Shown: positions 1 through 6,110 of the stretch, piece after piece
How positions within the stretch are numbered: position 1 is the first letter of the stretch
Layout of the letters: each line of letters begins with the position of its first letter
From: Kocuria sp.
GTDB taxonomy: Bacteria; Actinomycetota; Actinomycetes; Actinomycetales; Micrococcaceae
NCBI GenBank assembly: GCA_030453435.1
Contig: JAKDKI010000150.1
Coordinates: 1-6,112, forward strand
Reading direction: 5' to 3'
DNA length: 6,112 nt
Made by a program: the position numbers and the translations under genes
Notes under the pieces: generated by a model
The model's input: the letters and a program-made list of their open reading frames with translations, nothing else
The model's database searches: none
What the model was told of the DNA's origin: nothing

Positions 1-1
1 T

Positions 2-793
2 GAGCAGCAGGCCATGATGGATTACCAATTCACCACCGAGTGCCGCATGCAGTTCCTGGCGGAGCAACTCGACGACCGAACGGCCCAGCCGTGCGAGCGG
101 TGCGATGTGTGCGCCGGCGCCTGGTACGACACCACGGTTCACAAGGAGGCCTCCGCAGCAGCGGACAGCGCTCTGCACCGAGCGGGAGCGCCCTTGGAAC
201 CGCGCGCGCAATGGCCCACCGGCATGGACCGACTCGGGATCCAGGTCAAGGGCAAGATCCCGGAAAAAGAACGGGCGGATCGCGGCAGGTCCCTGGCCCG
301 ACTCACCGACCTGGGCTGGGGCCAACGACTGCGGGAGATCTTCCGCAACGACGACAACGGTCAGCCAGTGGATTCCGCCGTCGACTCGGCCCTCGGGCGA
401 GCATGCATCGGTGTCCTGGCGCAGTGGGACTGGTCCGTCCGCCCCACCGCGGTGGTTGCCATGCCTTCGTTGTCGCGACCGGAACTGGTGTCCTCCCTGG
501 CGCAGGGATTGGCCGCGGCGGGGCATCTGCCGTTCCTGGGCGCGCTGCGACTCAATCAGGATGTTCCACGCGGTAATCACGGTGGTAACAGCGCCTACCG
601 TTTGGCGGAAGTGTGGGACCGATTCTCCGTTCCGCCGGAGATCGCCCAGGCATTACGGGAGCAACCACAGCCCTCAATCCTGCTGGTGGACGACCTGGTG
701 GACAGCCGCTGGACCCTCACCGTTGCCGCACGTGAATTGCGGTTGGCGGGCGCCACGAATGTTCTGCCGTTTGCTCTGGCCGCGCAAGGATAA
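2..793 (+). CDS. recQ: RecQ-family ATP-dependent DNA helicase, C-terminal part, with phosphoribosyltransferase-like domain (5' partial)
   Basis: The reading frame is open from the left edge, so the start, the helicase motor domains and most of the protein lie outside; 263 residues are visible. RecQ helicases are 3'-5' ATP-dependent DNA unwinding enzymes in recombination and repair. The RecQ zinc-binding subdomain is seen: an MDY segment, TECR with the first Cys (visible residue 14), then CERCDVC with Cys 31, 34 and 37. No HRDC domain follows. Instead, after a linker containing the GWGQRLREIF segment, there is a ComFC/PRTase-like fold: a TAVVAMPSLSRPELV strand-helix near 149-163 and an ILLVDDLVDSRWT loop at about 226-238, which occupies the place of the PRPP-binding DD..TTG motif. 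Actinobacterial RecQ proteins with this tail are a known architecture. Whether the tail is an active transferase is unknown, because the canonical TTG is replaced by DSR. The stop is TAA, 30 bp before the next gene. The ATG codons at 14 and 17 are internal, not starts. Confidence 0.88.
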   Translation, partial: EQQAMMDYQFTTECRMQFLAEQLDDRTAQPCERCDVCAGAWYDTTVHKEASAAADSALHRAGAPLEPRAQWPTGMDRLGIQVKGKIPEKERADRGRSLARLTDLGWGQRLREIFRNDDNGQPVDSAVDSALGRACIGVLAQWDWSVRPTAVVAMPSLSRPELVSSLAQGLAAAGHLPFLGALRLNQDVPRGNHGGNSAYRLAEVWDRFSVPPEIAQALREQPQPSILLVDDLVDSRWTLTVAARELRLAGATNVLPFALAAQG

Positions 794-810
794 ATCACGG
801 CTGTCTGTTT

Positions 811-816
811 TATCCT
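811..816 (+). promoter_or_regulatory. Putative -10 element of a leaderless promoter for the GT2 gene
   Basis: TATCCT fits the actinobacterial TAnnnT -10 pattern and ends 7 nt before the ATG at 824, which puts the expected transcription start at or next to the A of the ATG. No purine-rich Shine-Dalgarno lies in the 30-bp gap after recQ. No convincing -35 was found at 16-18 bp upstream, so the call rests on the hexamer, its spacing and the absence of a ribosome binding site. Confidence 0.45.
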
Positions 817-823
817 GCTAGTC

Positions 824-1957
824 ATGCAGCAATCATCGACTCGTCCACTCGTGGACATCGTGATCCCCGTTCATTCGCTCACGCGGCCACTCGGCCGTGC
901 GGTGGATTCTGCGCGAGTTGGCGTCCAACCGCTTCCCGCGGATCAATATGTCATCACCGTGGTGGCCCATCACCTGTCCACGGAGCAGGTTCGGGGCATG
1001 CTGAAGGAACAGCAACTGGAGGACATCCGAATCATTGAGGCTCCCGCGGAAGGGGCGACCGCCGCAGCTCCCAGAACCGCCGGTTTGGATCACACCGATG
1101 CCAAATACGTCTGCTTTTTGGACAGTGATGACAGCTATCAACCCGGAGCCGTGGGTCGCTGGGTCAAAATCGCTGAGAAGCATCACAGCGACATGGTGGT
1201 TCCGTGGCTGAAACACAGCAACGGCCGAATGGACATCACACCCGTCATCCGCCCCGGACGCACGGCCAAGCTGGATCCCGTCGCAGACCGGCTTGTGTAC
1301 CGGACCTCCGTATTCGGATTGCAGCGGGTTGAATCGATCCGCAGGTTAGGTGCGGAATTCGACGTCGGGACGAGCACGGGAGAGGATCAAGCGTTCACCC
1401 TGCGTCTCTACGCCGGCGCGGCCAGGATCGACTACGCGCCCGGGGAACCCACGTACGTCATGCATGCGGACGCCACTGATCGAGTGTCCAAAACACCATC
1501 CCCTGTCCGAGCGCAGCTTGAACCTGCCGTGCGCATCCTTTCCAAGCCGTGGTTCGATGGAATTGCGCTCGAGCTACGCCGCGCATTCGTCGTCAAGGTA
1601 ATCCGAATCAACGTGTTCGAGGCCGTAACCGCGCATTTGAAGGCCGGAACATGGACCCGTGACGAGGCCCAGGGCACGAAAGAAGTCCTGACAACTTTGC
1701 TGGGGGCTGTGCCCAGAGCGCGTGGTGATTTGTCCAGGGCAGATCTGCGCCTCATTGACTTGTTGCTGGCGGGCGCGACCGAACAGGGCGCCGTGCGAAC
1801 GGCCCTCACCGAACGACGTCGTTTTGCCAGCCCCGCAGCTCTACTCACGGCCAACCCCGCGCACGTCATGGGCTGCGATGCGCCGGCGCGTTTCATGGCT
1901 GCGGCCACTGCCCAGGCGGCTCGGGACTACTTGGCCAAGCGACGCGGAAGAAATTAG
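824..1957 (+). CDS. Family 2 (GT-A fold) glycosyltransferase
   Basis: Predicted cytoplasmic enzyme of 377 residues that would move a sugar from a nucleotide-sugar donor to an acceptor; donor and acceptor cannot be read from the sequence. The N-terminal GT-A core shows the DIVIPVH strand at residues 11-17, the nucleotide-binding region up to about 95, and KYVCFLDSDD at 94-103, where DSDD is the metal/nucleotide-binding DxD-type motif. STGEDQAFTLRLY at 184-196 fits the ED catalytic-base region of GT2 enzymes. Residues from about 225 to the end form a helix-rich C-terminal half with no motif I recognise, possibly for acceptor or membrane association. No signal peptide or membrane helix is seen. 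ATG 824 is chosen because the conserved strand starts 10 residues later and a -10 hexamer sits just upstream. The gene faces the flippase gene tail to tail with 6 bp between stop codons, which suggests a shared envelope-glycan role but not cotranscription. Confidence 0.85.
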   Translation: MQQSSTRPLVDIVIPVHSLTRPLGRAVDSARVGVQPLPADQYVITVVAHHLSTEQVRGMLKEQQLEDIRIIEAPAEGATAAAPRTAGLDHTDAKYVCFLDSDDSYQPGAVGRWVKIAEKHHSDMVVPWLKHSNGRMDITPVIRPGRTAKLDPVADRLVYRTSVFGLQRVESIRRLGAEFDVGTSTGEDQAFTLRLYAGAARIDYAPGEPTYVMHADATDRVSKTPSPVRAQLEPAVRILSKPWFDGIALELRRAFVVKVIRINVFEAVTAHLKAGTWTRDEAQGTKEVLTTLLGAVPRARGDLSRADLRLIDLLLAGATEQGAVRTALTERRRFASPAALLTANPAHVMGCDAPARFMAAATAQAARDYLAKRRGRN

Positions 1958-1963
1958 CGGCCG

Positions 1964-3466
1964 TTACTTCTTGTTGAAGCGGTCCGTCACCATGCGGAGG
2001 CGCGGAGACAGGTCGCGCCAGGACATGAGGCACCAGAGCAGGAGGAAGGCCAGCGTCACGCCGATTGTGATCAGCAGCGAGTCAAAGCGGTACGTGAACC
2101 ACAAGCACAACAGCGTCAGCGCGTAACCGGTCAGAATCCGGGTCATCACTCCGCCCCAGGGCATCCGATCGTGAACCCACACGATGATCAGCGGCGCCGT
2201 GGAGCTGATAATGCAGCCCACCAGGTAGCCGATGGCCGCCGCCATCATTCCCAGTTCGGGGCCCCACCACACCATGGTGATGATACCCAGAGTCATGCCG
2301 ATCGCGTTGCACGTGGCCAGCGCGCGTACGCCCCACGGCTCCCCGCCGTTGAGGCGCGAATTCGCGGCGTTGAAGCTCGTGGTGGAGACCGCGAAGAACA
2401 GTACGATCAGCAGGGGAATCGCTCCCTCGAATTCCTCGTAACGTGCACCGTAGAGCACCCGGACGAGCGGCTCGGCCCACAGGATTCCGACACCGAAGAC
2501 GGGGAGGAACACCAGGACCATGGTGCGCATGATCGAGTCCAACTGAGCCTTCATGCCGGACGTGTCCCCGGCGCTGAACATGCGAGCCATGGAGGGGGAA
2601 AGTGCAACCAACATTGCCGAGGAGAGCATGCTGGCGGGGGTCGCGATCGTCAACGCAGCCGCGTAGTGGCCGATTGCTTCCTGGCTGTCGTAGTTGCCGC
2701 CAATGATTAAAGATAGTTGTAGCAGGCCCGCTGCGGTGAGGATATTGATGGATCCCCAGGCGGTGAACTTGAGGATTTCGCGCTTGAACGGTTTCGAAAG
2801 CTTGCTGCCGCCATGCACGGGCCACGCGGGGATGGCGTAGACCAAGTAACCGATGCACAGGGGAAGTAGCAGAAGCGGGTTCAGCTCGGCCAGGAGCACC
2901 ACGAGCAACATCGTGAGCGTGATGAACGAGCTGATGCAGTCCCAGAACGTGGTGGTCACGAACTGGTTGTTGCCCGTGCGAACGCCGCGCACAAAGTTGT
3001 AGGCGGACAACGCCACCACGAGTAAACCCGCAGACAGGGCATAGCTGATCGGCAGCTCCTGCGCGTAAATAGCGATGAATACCGCTGCCACGGACAGCAC
3101 CGTCATGCCAACGAATGCGCTCCGGGAGGTATACAGCGCCACGGACGCCTGCTGATCGGCGTCGGACTTGCCGCGCGCCATTGCAATATATTTGGACGCC
3201 GCCGTCCCCGACGCCTGCGGCCACAGAAGGACCAGGAAAAGTCCCAGGGCGATCACCTGGTTGACCTGCCCGAGCTTTTCAGTGCCGAGGATATTGCCGA
3301 TAAGCAAGCTGTAGCCGAAGCGTGAGAGGCCCTGGACGAACACGGCGATCACGGTCAGCGCGAACGCGGACCCGATGGGGTTGTCCTTATTTTCGTGATT
3401 GGGCGGCGGAAAGAGAATTCGCCGCCACCGGCCTGGAACGCGGGGAGCTGCAGCGGGCGTGGTCAT
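1964..3466 (-). CDS. Wzx/MurJ-like polysaccharide (lipid-linked oligosaccharide) flippase
   Basis: Integral membrane protein of 500 residues in the MATE/MVF-type polysaccharide exporter superfamily, expected to flip undecaprenyl-linked glycans from the inner to the outer membrane face. About 14 hydrophobic segments can be counted between residue 30 and 485, the usual number for the family. The first carries the typical GLSRFGYSLLIGNILG signature near 45-60, followed by GQVNQVIALGLFLVLLWPQA; the PLVRVLYGARYEEFEGAIPLL loop in the second half is typical of Wzx-type proteins. The N-terminus is a basic, proline-rich cytoplasmic tail and the C-terminus a short basic tail. The frame is open to an upstream ATG at 3511, but 3466 is preferred: a TAGAAT -10 hexamer lies 7 nt upstream and would make the longer form untranscribed at its start. 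Neighbouring glycosyltransferases support an envelope glycan role; the substrate is unknown. It could also be annotated as an O-antigen or teichuronic acid-type flippase. Confidence 0.85.
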   Translation of the reverse strand: MTTPAAAPRVPGRWRRILFPPPNHENKDNPIGSAFALTVIAVFVQGLSRFGYSLLIGNILGTEKLGQVNQVIALGLFLVLLWPQASGTAASKYIAMARGKSDADQQASVALYTSRSAFVGMTVLSVAAVFIAIYAQELPISYALSAGLLVVALSAYNFVRGVRTGNNQFVTTTFWDCISSFITLTMLLVVLLAELNPLLLLPLCIGYLVYAIPAWPVHGGSKLSKPFKREILKFTAWGSINILTAAGLLQLSLIIGGNYDSQEAIGHYAAALTIATPASMLSSAMLVALSPSMARMFSAGDTSGMKAQLDSIMRTMVLVFLPVFGVGILWAEPLVRVLYGARYEEFEGAIPLLIVLFFAVSTTSFNAANSRLNGGEPWGVRALATCNAIGMTLGIITMVWWGPELGMMAAAIGYLVGCIISSTAPLIIVWVHDRMPWGGVMTRILTGYALTLLCLWFTYRFDSLLITIGVTLAFLLLWCLMSWRDLSPRLRMVTDRFNKK

Positions 3467-3473
3467 TATTGGG

Positions 3474-3479
3474 ATTCTA
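3474..3479 (-). promoter_or_regulatory. Putative -10 element of a leaderless promoter for the flippase gene
   Basis: On the minus strand TAGAAT (4 of 6 to TATAAT, matching TAnnnT) is followed by CCCAATA and then the ATG at 3466, so transcription would start at or within a base or two of the start codon. There is no Shine-Dalgarno-like sequence in that 7-nt gap. No good -35 hexamer is visible 16-18 bp upstream. The hexamer decides the start: it lies inside the extended reading frame that begins at 3511. Confidence 0.5.
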
Positions 3480-3551
3480 GGACACCGCGCCGAGAAGGAT
3501 CTGCTGGCCACGCGCAGCCCGGTTACTCAGCGGTGTAAAACCATCGCTCGG

Positions 3552-3557
3552 TACAGT
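3552..3557 (+). promoter_or_regulatory. Putative -10 element of a leaderless promoter for the GT4 gene
   Basis: TACAGT fits the actinobacterial TAnnnT -10 consensus and ends 6 nt before the ATG at 3564, placing the transcription start at the start codon. The intervening GGGGCC is G-rich but too close to the ATG to be a good ribosome binding site. No convincing -35 is seen. With the opposing flippase promoter, this makes a divergent control region of 97 bp (3467-3563). Confidence 0.5.
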
Positions 3558-3563
3558 GGGGCC

Positions 3564-4661
3564 ATGCGAATTCTGGTGGTTTCCACGTGGTATCCGACGC
3601 GCGACGCGCCCTTCCGCACGCCGTTCATCACGCGACACGTGCGCGCCATTTCGCGGGACCACGACGTTCACGTGATTCACGTTCAGCTTCTCGACGGTTC
3701 GCCTGTCACCCTGGAAAATTACGACGGCGTTGCGGTCACCCGGGTGGGCTTCGATCCTCGCAAGCCGCTCACCATGGTGAAGGCGTTGGCCGAGATTCGT
3801 CATTGGGCACGTTTTTCCGATGTCGTACACACCATGGCCTTCTCATCGGCCCTCATCGCTGCGCCGGTCGTGGGCCGTACGCCGTGGGTGCACACCGAGC
3901 ACTGGAACGGTCTGCTGTTTCCGGGGCACGTGAACCAACTGTGGGAACGCACCGCGTGGCTGCGGCACGTGCTCCGCTTGCCCCGGGTTGTCACGGGCGT
4001 GAGTACTCTGATGACTCGCAAACTCGAGGAGTTCGCTCGCCCGGGTGCCACGGCCCTGATTGGTAACGTGGTCGATTACGCGCCGCAGGTTGCGTCTCCT
4101 CCAAGCGACAGCGCACTTCGTCTCATCGGGGTGGGTGCGGCCACCGAGCACAAGGGTGCGCTGTTGGCCGTGGACACTGTGGCGTGGCTACGGGAGCAGG
4201 GCCACGAAGCCTCGCTCGTGTGGGATGGGGACGGTCCCGTGCGGGAGCAAGCCCAGGAACGTGCGCGGGAACTCGGCATTCACGATCATGTTGATTTCCG
4301 CGGATTCCGTGGCACCGAGGATCTCTGGAGGGACCTCGCGGAATCGACCATCTTCATGCTTCCCTCCAAGTCCGAGACCTTCTGCGTGGCTGCGGCCGAA
4401 GCTCTGGCCGCCGGTCGCCCCGTGATCATGGGTGACCGGGGCGGTCAGGGGGACTTCATCACGGACCGCAACGGGCGCATGGTGTCCGAGCGAACCCCGG
4501 AAGCCTTCGGTCGAGCCGTCCTGGACCTGAGCCAAGATTCAGTAAAGGCAACACCGGAGGAAATGGCCCGGGGCATCCGTGCCCGCTATGGATCGGATGC
4601 CGTCAGTGACCAGCTGACTGAGCTGTACCGCAGCGCTCACGGAGGCGGGCGCCGTCGTTGA
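3564..4661 (+). CDS. Family 4 (GT-B fold) glycosyltransferase
   Basis: Predicted cytoplasmic, retaining glycosyltransferase of 365 residues using a nucleotide-sugar donor; the sugar is not deducible. The N-terminal acceptor domain begins directly with the MRILVVSTWYPTRDAPFRTPF strand-loop, followed by FITRHVRAIS, typical of GT4 enzymes, and contains the WVHTEHWNGL loop at 108-117. The C-terminal donor domain starts near 185 with LRLIGVGAATEHKG, then LVWDGDGPVREQ (218-229) and VDFRGFRGTEDLW (243-255). The EX7E motif is intact: ETFCVAAAE, with Glu 271 and Glu 279, leading to ALAAGRPVI. The frame extends upstream to an ATG at 3399, but that would overlap the divergent flippase gene and add sequence with no family similarity; 3564 starts exactly at the first core strand and lies 6 nt after a -10 hexamer. 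The neighbouring flippase and GT2 suggest joint assembly of an envelope glycan. Confidence 0.88.
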   Translation: MRILVVSTWYPTRDAPFRTPFITRHVRAISRDHDVHVIHVQLLDGSPVTLENYDGVAVTRVGFDPRKPLTMVKALAEIRHWARFSDVVHTMAFSSALIAAPVVGRTPWVHTEHWNGLLFPGHVNQLWERTAWLRHVLRLPRVVTGVSTLMTRKLEEFARPGATALIGNVVDYAPQVASPPSDSALRLIGVGAATEHKGALLAVDTVAWLREQGHEASLVWDGDGPVREQAQERARELGIHDHVDFRGFRGTEDLWRDLAESTIFMLPSKSETFCVAAAEALAAGRPVIMGDRGGQGDFITDRNGRMVSERTPEAFGRAVLDLSQDSVKATPEEMARGIRARYGSDAVSDQLTELYRSAHGGGRRR

Positions 4662-4694
4662 CCGGTGTGAATAGTTACCCCGGCGATCGCGGCT

Positions 4695-4724
4695 TTGACC
4701 CGCGGCTCAGGTGACCGATAAGCT
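4695..4724 (+). promoter_or_regulatory. Putative promoter of the tRNA-Ser gene
   Basis: A -35 hexamer TTGACC (4695-4700, 5 of 6 to TTGACA) is separated by 18 bp from a -10 hexamer TAAGCT (4719-4724, TAnnnT). Transcription would start near 4731, giving a 5' leader of about 43 nt before the mature tRNA, which RNase P would remove. This is the only promoter in the window with both hexamers visible, as expected for a strongly expressed stable RNA gene. It occupies most of the 112-bp gap between the GT4 stop and the tRNA; no clear terminator for the GT4 gene is seen there. Confidence 0.55.
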
Positions 4725-4773
4725 AACCTTCGTTGTTTTCTTGCCGGGCTTGTCCCGAACGGAAATGCGACGT

Positions 4774-4865
4774 GGAGACGTGCCAGAGCGGCCGAATGGA
4801 CTTCACTGCTAATGAAGGGTCCGGATTAAACCGGACCGGGGGTTCAAATCCCCCCGTCTCCGCCA
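4774..4865 (+). tRNA. tRNA-Ser(GCU), CCA encoded
   Basis: A complete cloverleaf with a long variable arm, as in class II serine tRNAs. The acceptor stem GGAGACG (4774-4780) pairs with CGTCTCC (4855-4861). The anticodon stem CTTCA/TGAAG (4801-4805/4813-4817) holds loop CTGCTAA with anticodon GCT at 4808-4810, reading AGC and AGU serine codons. The variable arm is GGTCCGG/CCGGACC (4818-4824/4831-4837), and the T arm is GGGGG-TTCAAAT-CCCCC (4838-4854). The discriminator base is G at 4862, the serine identity base, followed by encoded CCA at 4863-4865. No mismatches are seen in the acceptor, anticodon, variable and T stems, so the gene appears functional despite the insertion sequence directly behind it. 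Confidence 0.97.
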
Positions 4866-4871
4866 TTGTCC

Positions 4872-4916
4872 TGAGTCGGGTCATCGTTGACAGATGAGTC
4901 GGTAGATGGATGACAG
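4872..4916. repeat. Two tandem imperfect 22-bp direct repeats at the IS terminus
   Basis: Copy one (4872-4893) and copy two (4895-4916) agree at 17 of 22 positions, both starting TGAGTCGG and both ending TGACAG, with a 23-bp period of about two helical turns. Position just inside the element tip suggests paired transposase-binding sites. That role is inferred from layout and not from a known consensus. Confidence 0.6.
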
Positions 4917-4952
4917 AAGGGTCTTGGAACTTTATGGTTCCGGGGCCCTTTT
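4917..4952 (+). terminator. Rho-independent-type terminator in the IS end, acting on transcription coming from the tRNA
   Basis: A 14-bp stem (4917-4930 with 4937-4950) closes a 6-base loop TTTATG and runs into TTTT at 4949-4952. In + strand RNA all 14 positions pair, with 11 Watson-Crick and 3 G-U pairs. In minus-strand RNA the three wobbles become A-C mismatches and no U-run follows, so the structure is directional. It lies 52 nt after the tRNA CCA and 22 bp before the transposase stop, and is expected to end the tRNA transcript and keep outside transcription from running antisense into the transposase gene. Confidence 0.65.
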
Positions 4953-4973
4953 GTCGTGTCTGGGGGTGGGGGT

Positions 4974-6110
4974 TCACTGCCGGTGGTGGGGTCGTTGGTA
5001 GTTGCTGGTGGGGTTGATGGTGTGTTCGGCGATGATTTCTCCGGTGATGGCGTTGCTGGTGATGACGTGGTTGTCGTGGATGAGCATGAGCACGGGTTCA
5101 CCGATGTGGGCTCGGCCCATGCCTAGGTGACGTAGTGTCCCGGCGTAGCGCAGGCTGACTTTTCCCCAGGCGTCGATCACGTCGGTGCGGGTGCGCCATT
5201 CGGGTGTGGTTTCGGTGTTCGGGGTGGCTTTCGGGGTTGCTGCGTAGGCGGTGGCTGGGGTGGTTCGTGCGATGGCCCGGTGGGGTCTGGCGGTGTTGTA
5301 CCAGGTGCGGAATTGGTCCAGGAGTTCTTGAAGTTCGGTGGTGGTGTCAGGGAGCGGTCGGGCGGTGAGCCAGCGTTTGAGGGTTTGATGGAAGCGTTCG
5401 ATTTTGCCTTGGGTTTGTGGGTGGCCTGGTGCCCCGTTCTTTTGGTGGATGTGGTGGGCTTCTAAGAGTTTCTCGAACCCGTTACGGCCTCCCTTGCGGC
5501 CGGCTAGGCGGGCGGTGAAGACCAGCCCGTTATCGGTCAGGGTCGAAGCTGGTGGCCCATAGGTGCTGATCAGGCCTTGCATGGTGGTGACGATGTCGGC
5601 GCCGGTAAACGCTACTTGGGTGCGTAGGTGCAGTAGGTAGCGGGAGTGGTCGTCGAGGAAGTCCAGGATTTCTACCCGGGTGCCGGTGGCTAGGAACCAG
5701 TGGGTGATATCGGCTTGCCAGCACTCGTTCGGCGCCTGGGCTTGGAAGCGGATGTAGGTGGATCTTGGTCGTTTACCCGGTGCTGGGGTGATGAGCCCGG
5801 CCCGGTGGAGCACGCGCCGGATCGTGGAATCTGAGGGCACTCGGTATCCGGCTTGTTCTAGGTGCCAGGCAATCGTGAGCGGCCCGGCGTCAGCGCCTTG
5901 GGTGGTGAGTTCTTGGCGCAAGGTGATGATTTGTTCTACCAACGCCGCTGGTAGGGCCCCGGGTGATGAGCGTGGGGCTCGAGAGCCCGGTGCCAGTCCG
6001 TCCACCCCGTAGGTGTCGTAACGGGCTAGCAGGGTGTAGACCCATTGCCGGGAGACACCGTAGCGGGTGGCGGCCTGGGCGGCGGTGAGGTGTTGATCGC
6101 GTACGGAGCG
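4974..6110 (-). CDS. IS481-family transposase (DDE/rve integrase core), 5' partial
   Basis: Catalyses excision or copying and insertion of the element. The visible 378 residues run off the right edge. They begin inside an N-terminal helix-turn-helix (LTAAQAATRYGVSRQWVYTL, about residues 8-27), followed by the SRAPRSSP linker, a second DNA-binding region (TIRRVLHRAGL) and the catalytic core. The DDE residues are Asp in WQADITHW (codon 5709-5711), Asp in LTDNGLVF (5532-5534) and Glu in KIERFHQTLKRW (5397-5399). The stretch between the second Asp and the Glu is longer than the usual 35 residues because of a Gly/Arg-rich insert (LAGRKGGRNGFE), a feature I recall from related actinobacterial transposases. 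The C-terminal RHLGMGRAHIGEPVLMLIHD segment and the NPTSNYQ end are intact, so no decay is seen. A GTG at 6005 opens a 343-residue frame, but the helix-turn-helix upstream shows it is internal. Probably only one to two dozen N-terminal residues are missing. Confidence 0.9.
   Translation of the reverse strand, partial: RSVRDQHLTAAQAATRYGVSRQWVYTLLARYDTYGVDGLAPGSRAPRSSPGALPAALVEQIITLRQELTTQGADAGPLTIAWHLEQAGYRVPSDSTIRRVLHRAGLITPAPGKRPRSTYIRFQAQAPNECWQADITHWFLATGTRVEILDFLDDHSRYLLHLRTQVAFTGADIVTTMQGLISTYGPPASTLTDNGLVFTARLAGRKGGRNGFEKLLEAHHIHQKNGAPGHPQTQGKIERFHQTLKRWLTARPLPDTTTELQELLDQFRTWYNTARPHRAIARTTPATAYAATPKATPNTETTPEWRTRTDVIDAWGKVSLRYAGTLRHLGMGRAHIGEPVLMLIHDNHVITSNAITGEIIAEHTINPTSNYQRPHHRQ

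Noticed and set aside
1930..1939. Perfect 10-bp palindrome CTTGGCCAAG
   Set aside because: It sits inside the GT2 coding sequence with no loop or spacing typical of an operator; likely chance.
1948..1972. AAGAA/TTCTT inverted repeat around the convergent stops as a bidirectional terminator
   Set aside because: Only 5 A/T-rich pairs form, with mismatches further in and no T-run; too weak to call.
2082..3224. Long minus-strand open frame of 380 codons inside the flippase gene
   Set aside because: It is a frame shadow of the flippase in high-GC DNA: Arg/His/Gly-rich, with no membrane segments or domains, while the flippase frame has clear family features.
3467..3511. 15-residue N-terminal extension of the flippase
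   Set aside because: The TAGAAT hexamer lies within it and the extension shows no family-like sequence, so 3466 is the better start.
3399..3563. Upstream extension of the GT4 reading frame
   Set aside because: It would overlap the start of the divergent flippase gene and adds non-homologous Arg-rich sequence; the enzyme core begins exactly at 3564 behind a -10 hexamer.
4688..4704. CGCGG/CCGCG hairpin after the GT4 gene as a terminator
   Set aside because: Only 5 bp, no T-run, and it overlaps the probable -35 box of the tRNA promoter.
4723..4977. Minus-strand open frame of 84 codons containing a GGFEPPVRF stretch
   Set aside because: It is the antisense translation of the tRNA-Ser gene plus the IS end, a well-known spurious protein in genome annotations.
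4844..5101. Minus-strand open frame of 85 codons over the IS end
   Set aside because: It lies in another frame of the transposase 3' end and terminal repeats, has low-complexity Ser/Thr/Pro composition and no gene-like start.
6003..6005. GTG as transposase start
   Set aside because: The frame continues upstream through a recognisable helix-turn-helix to the window edge, so this codon is internal.
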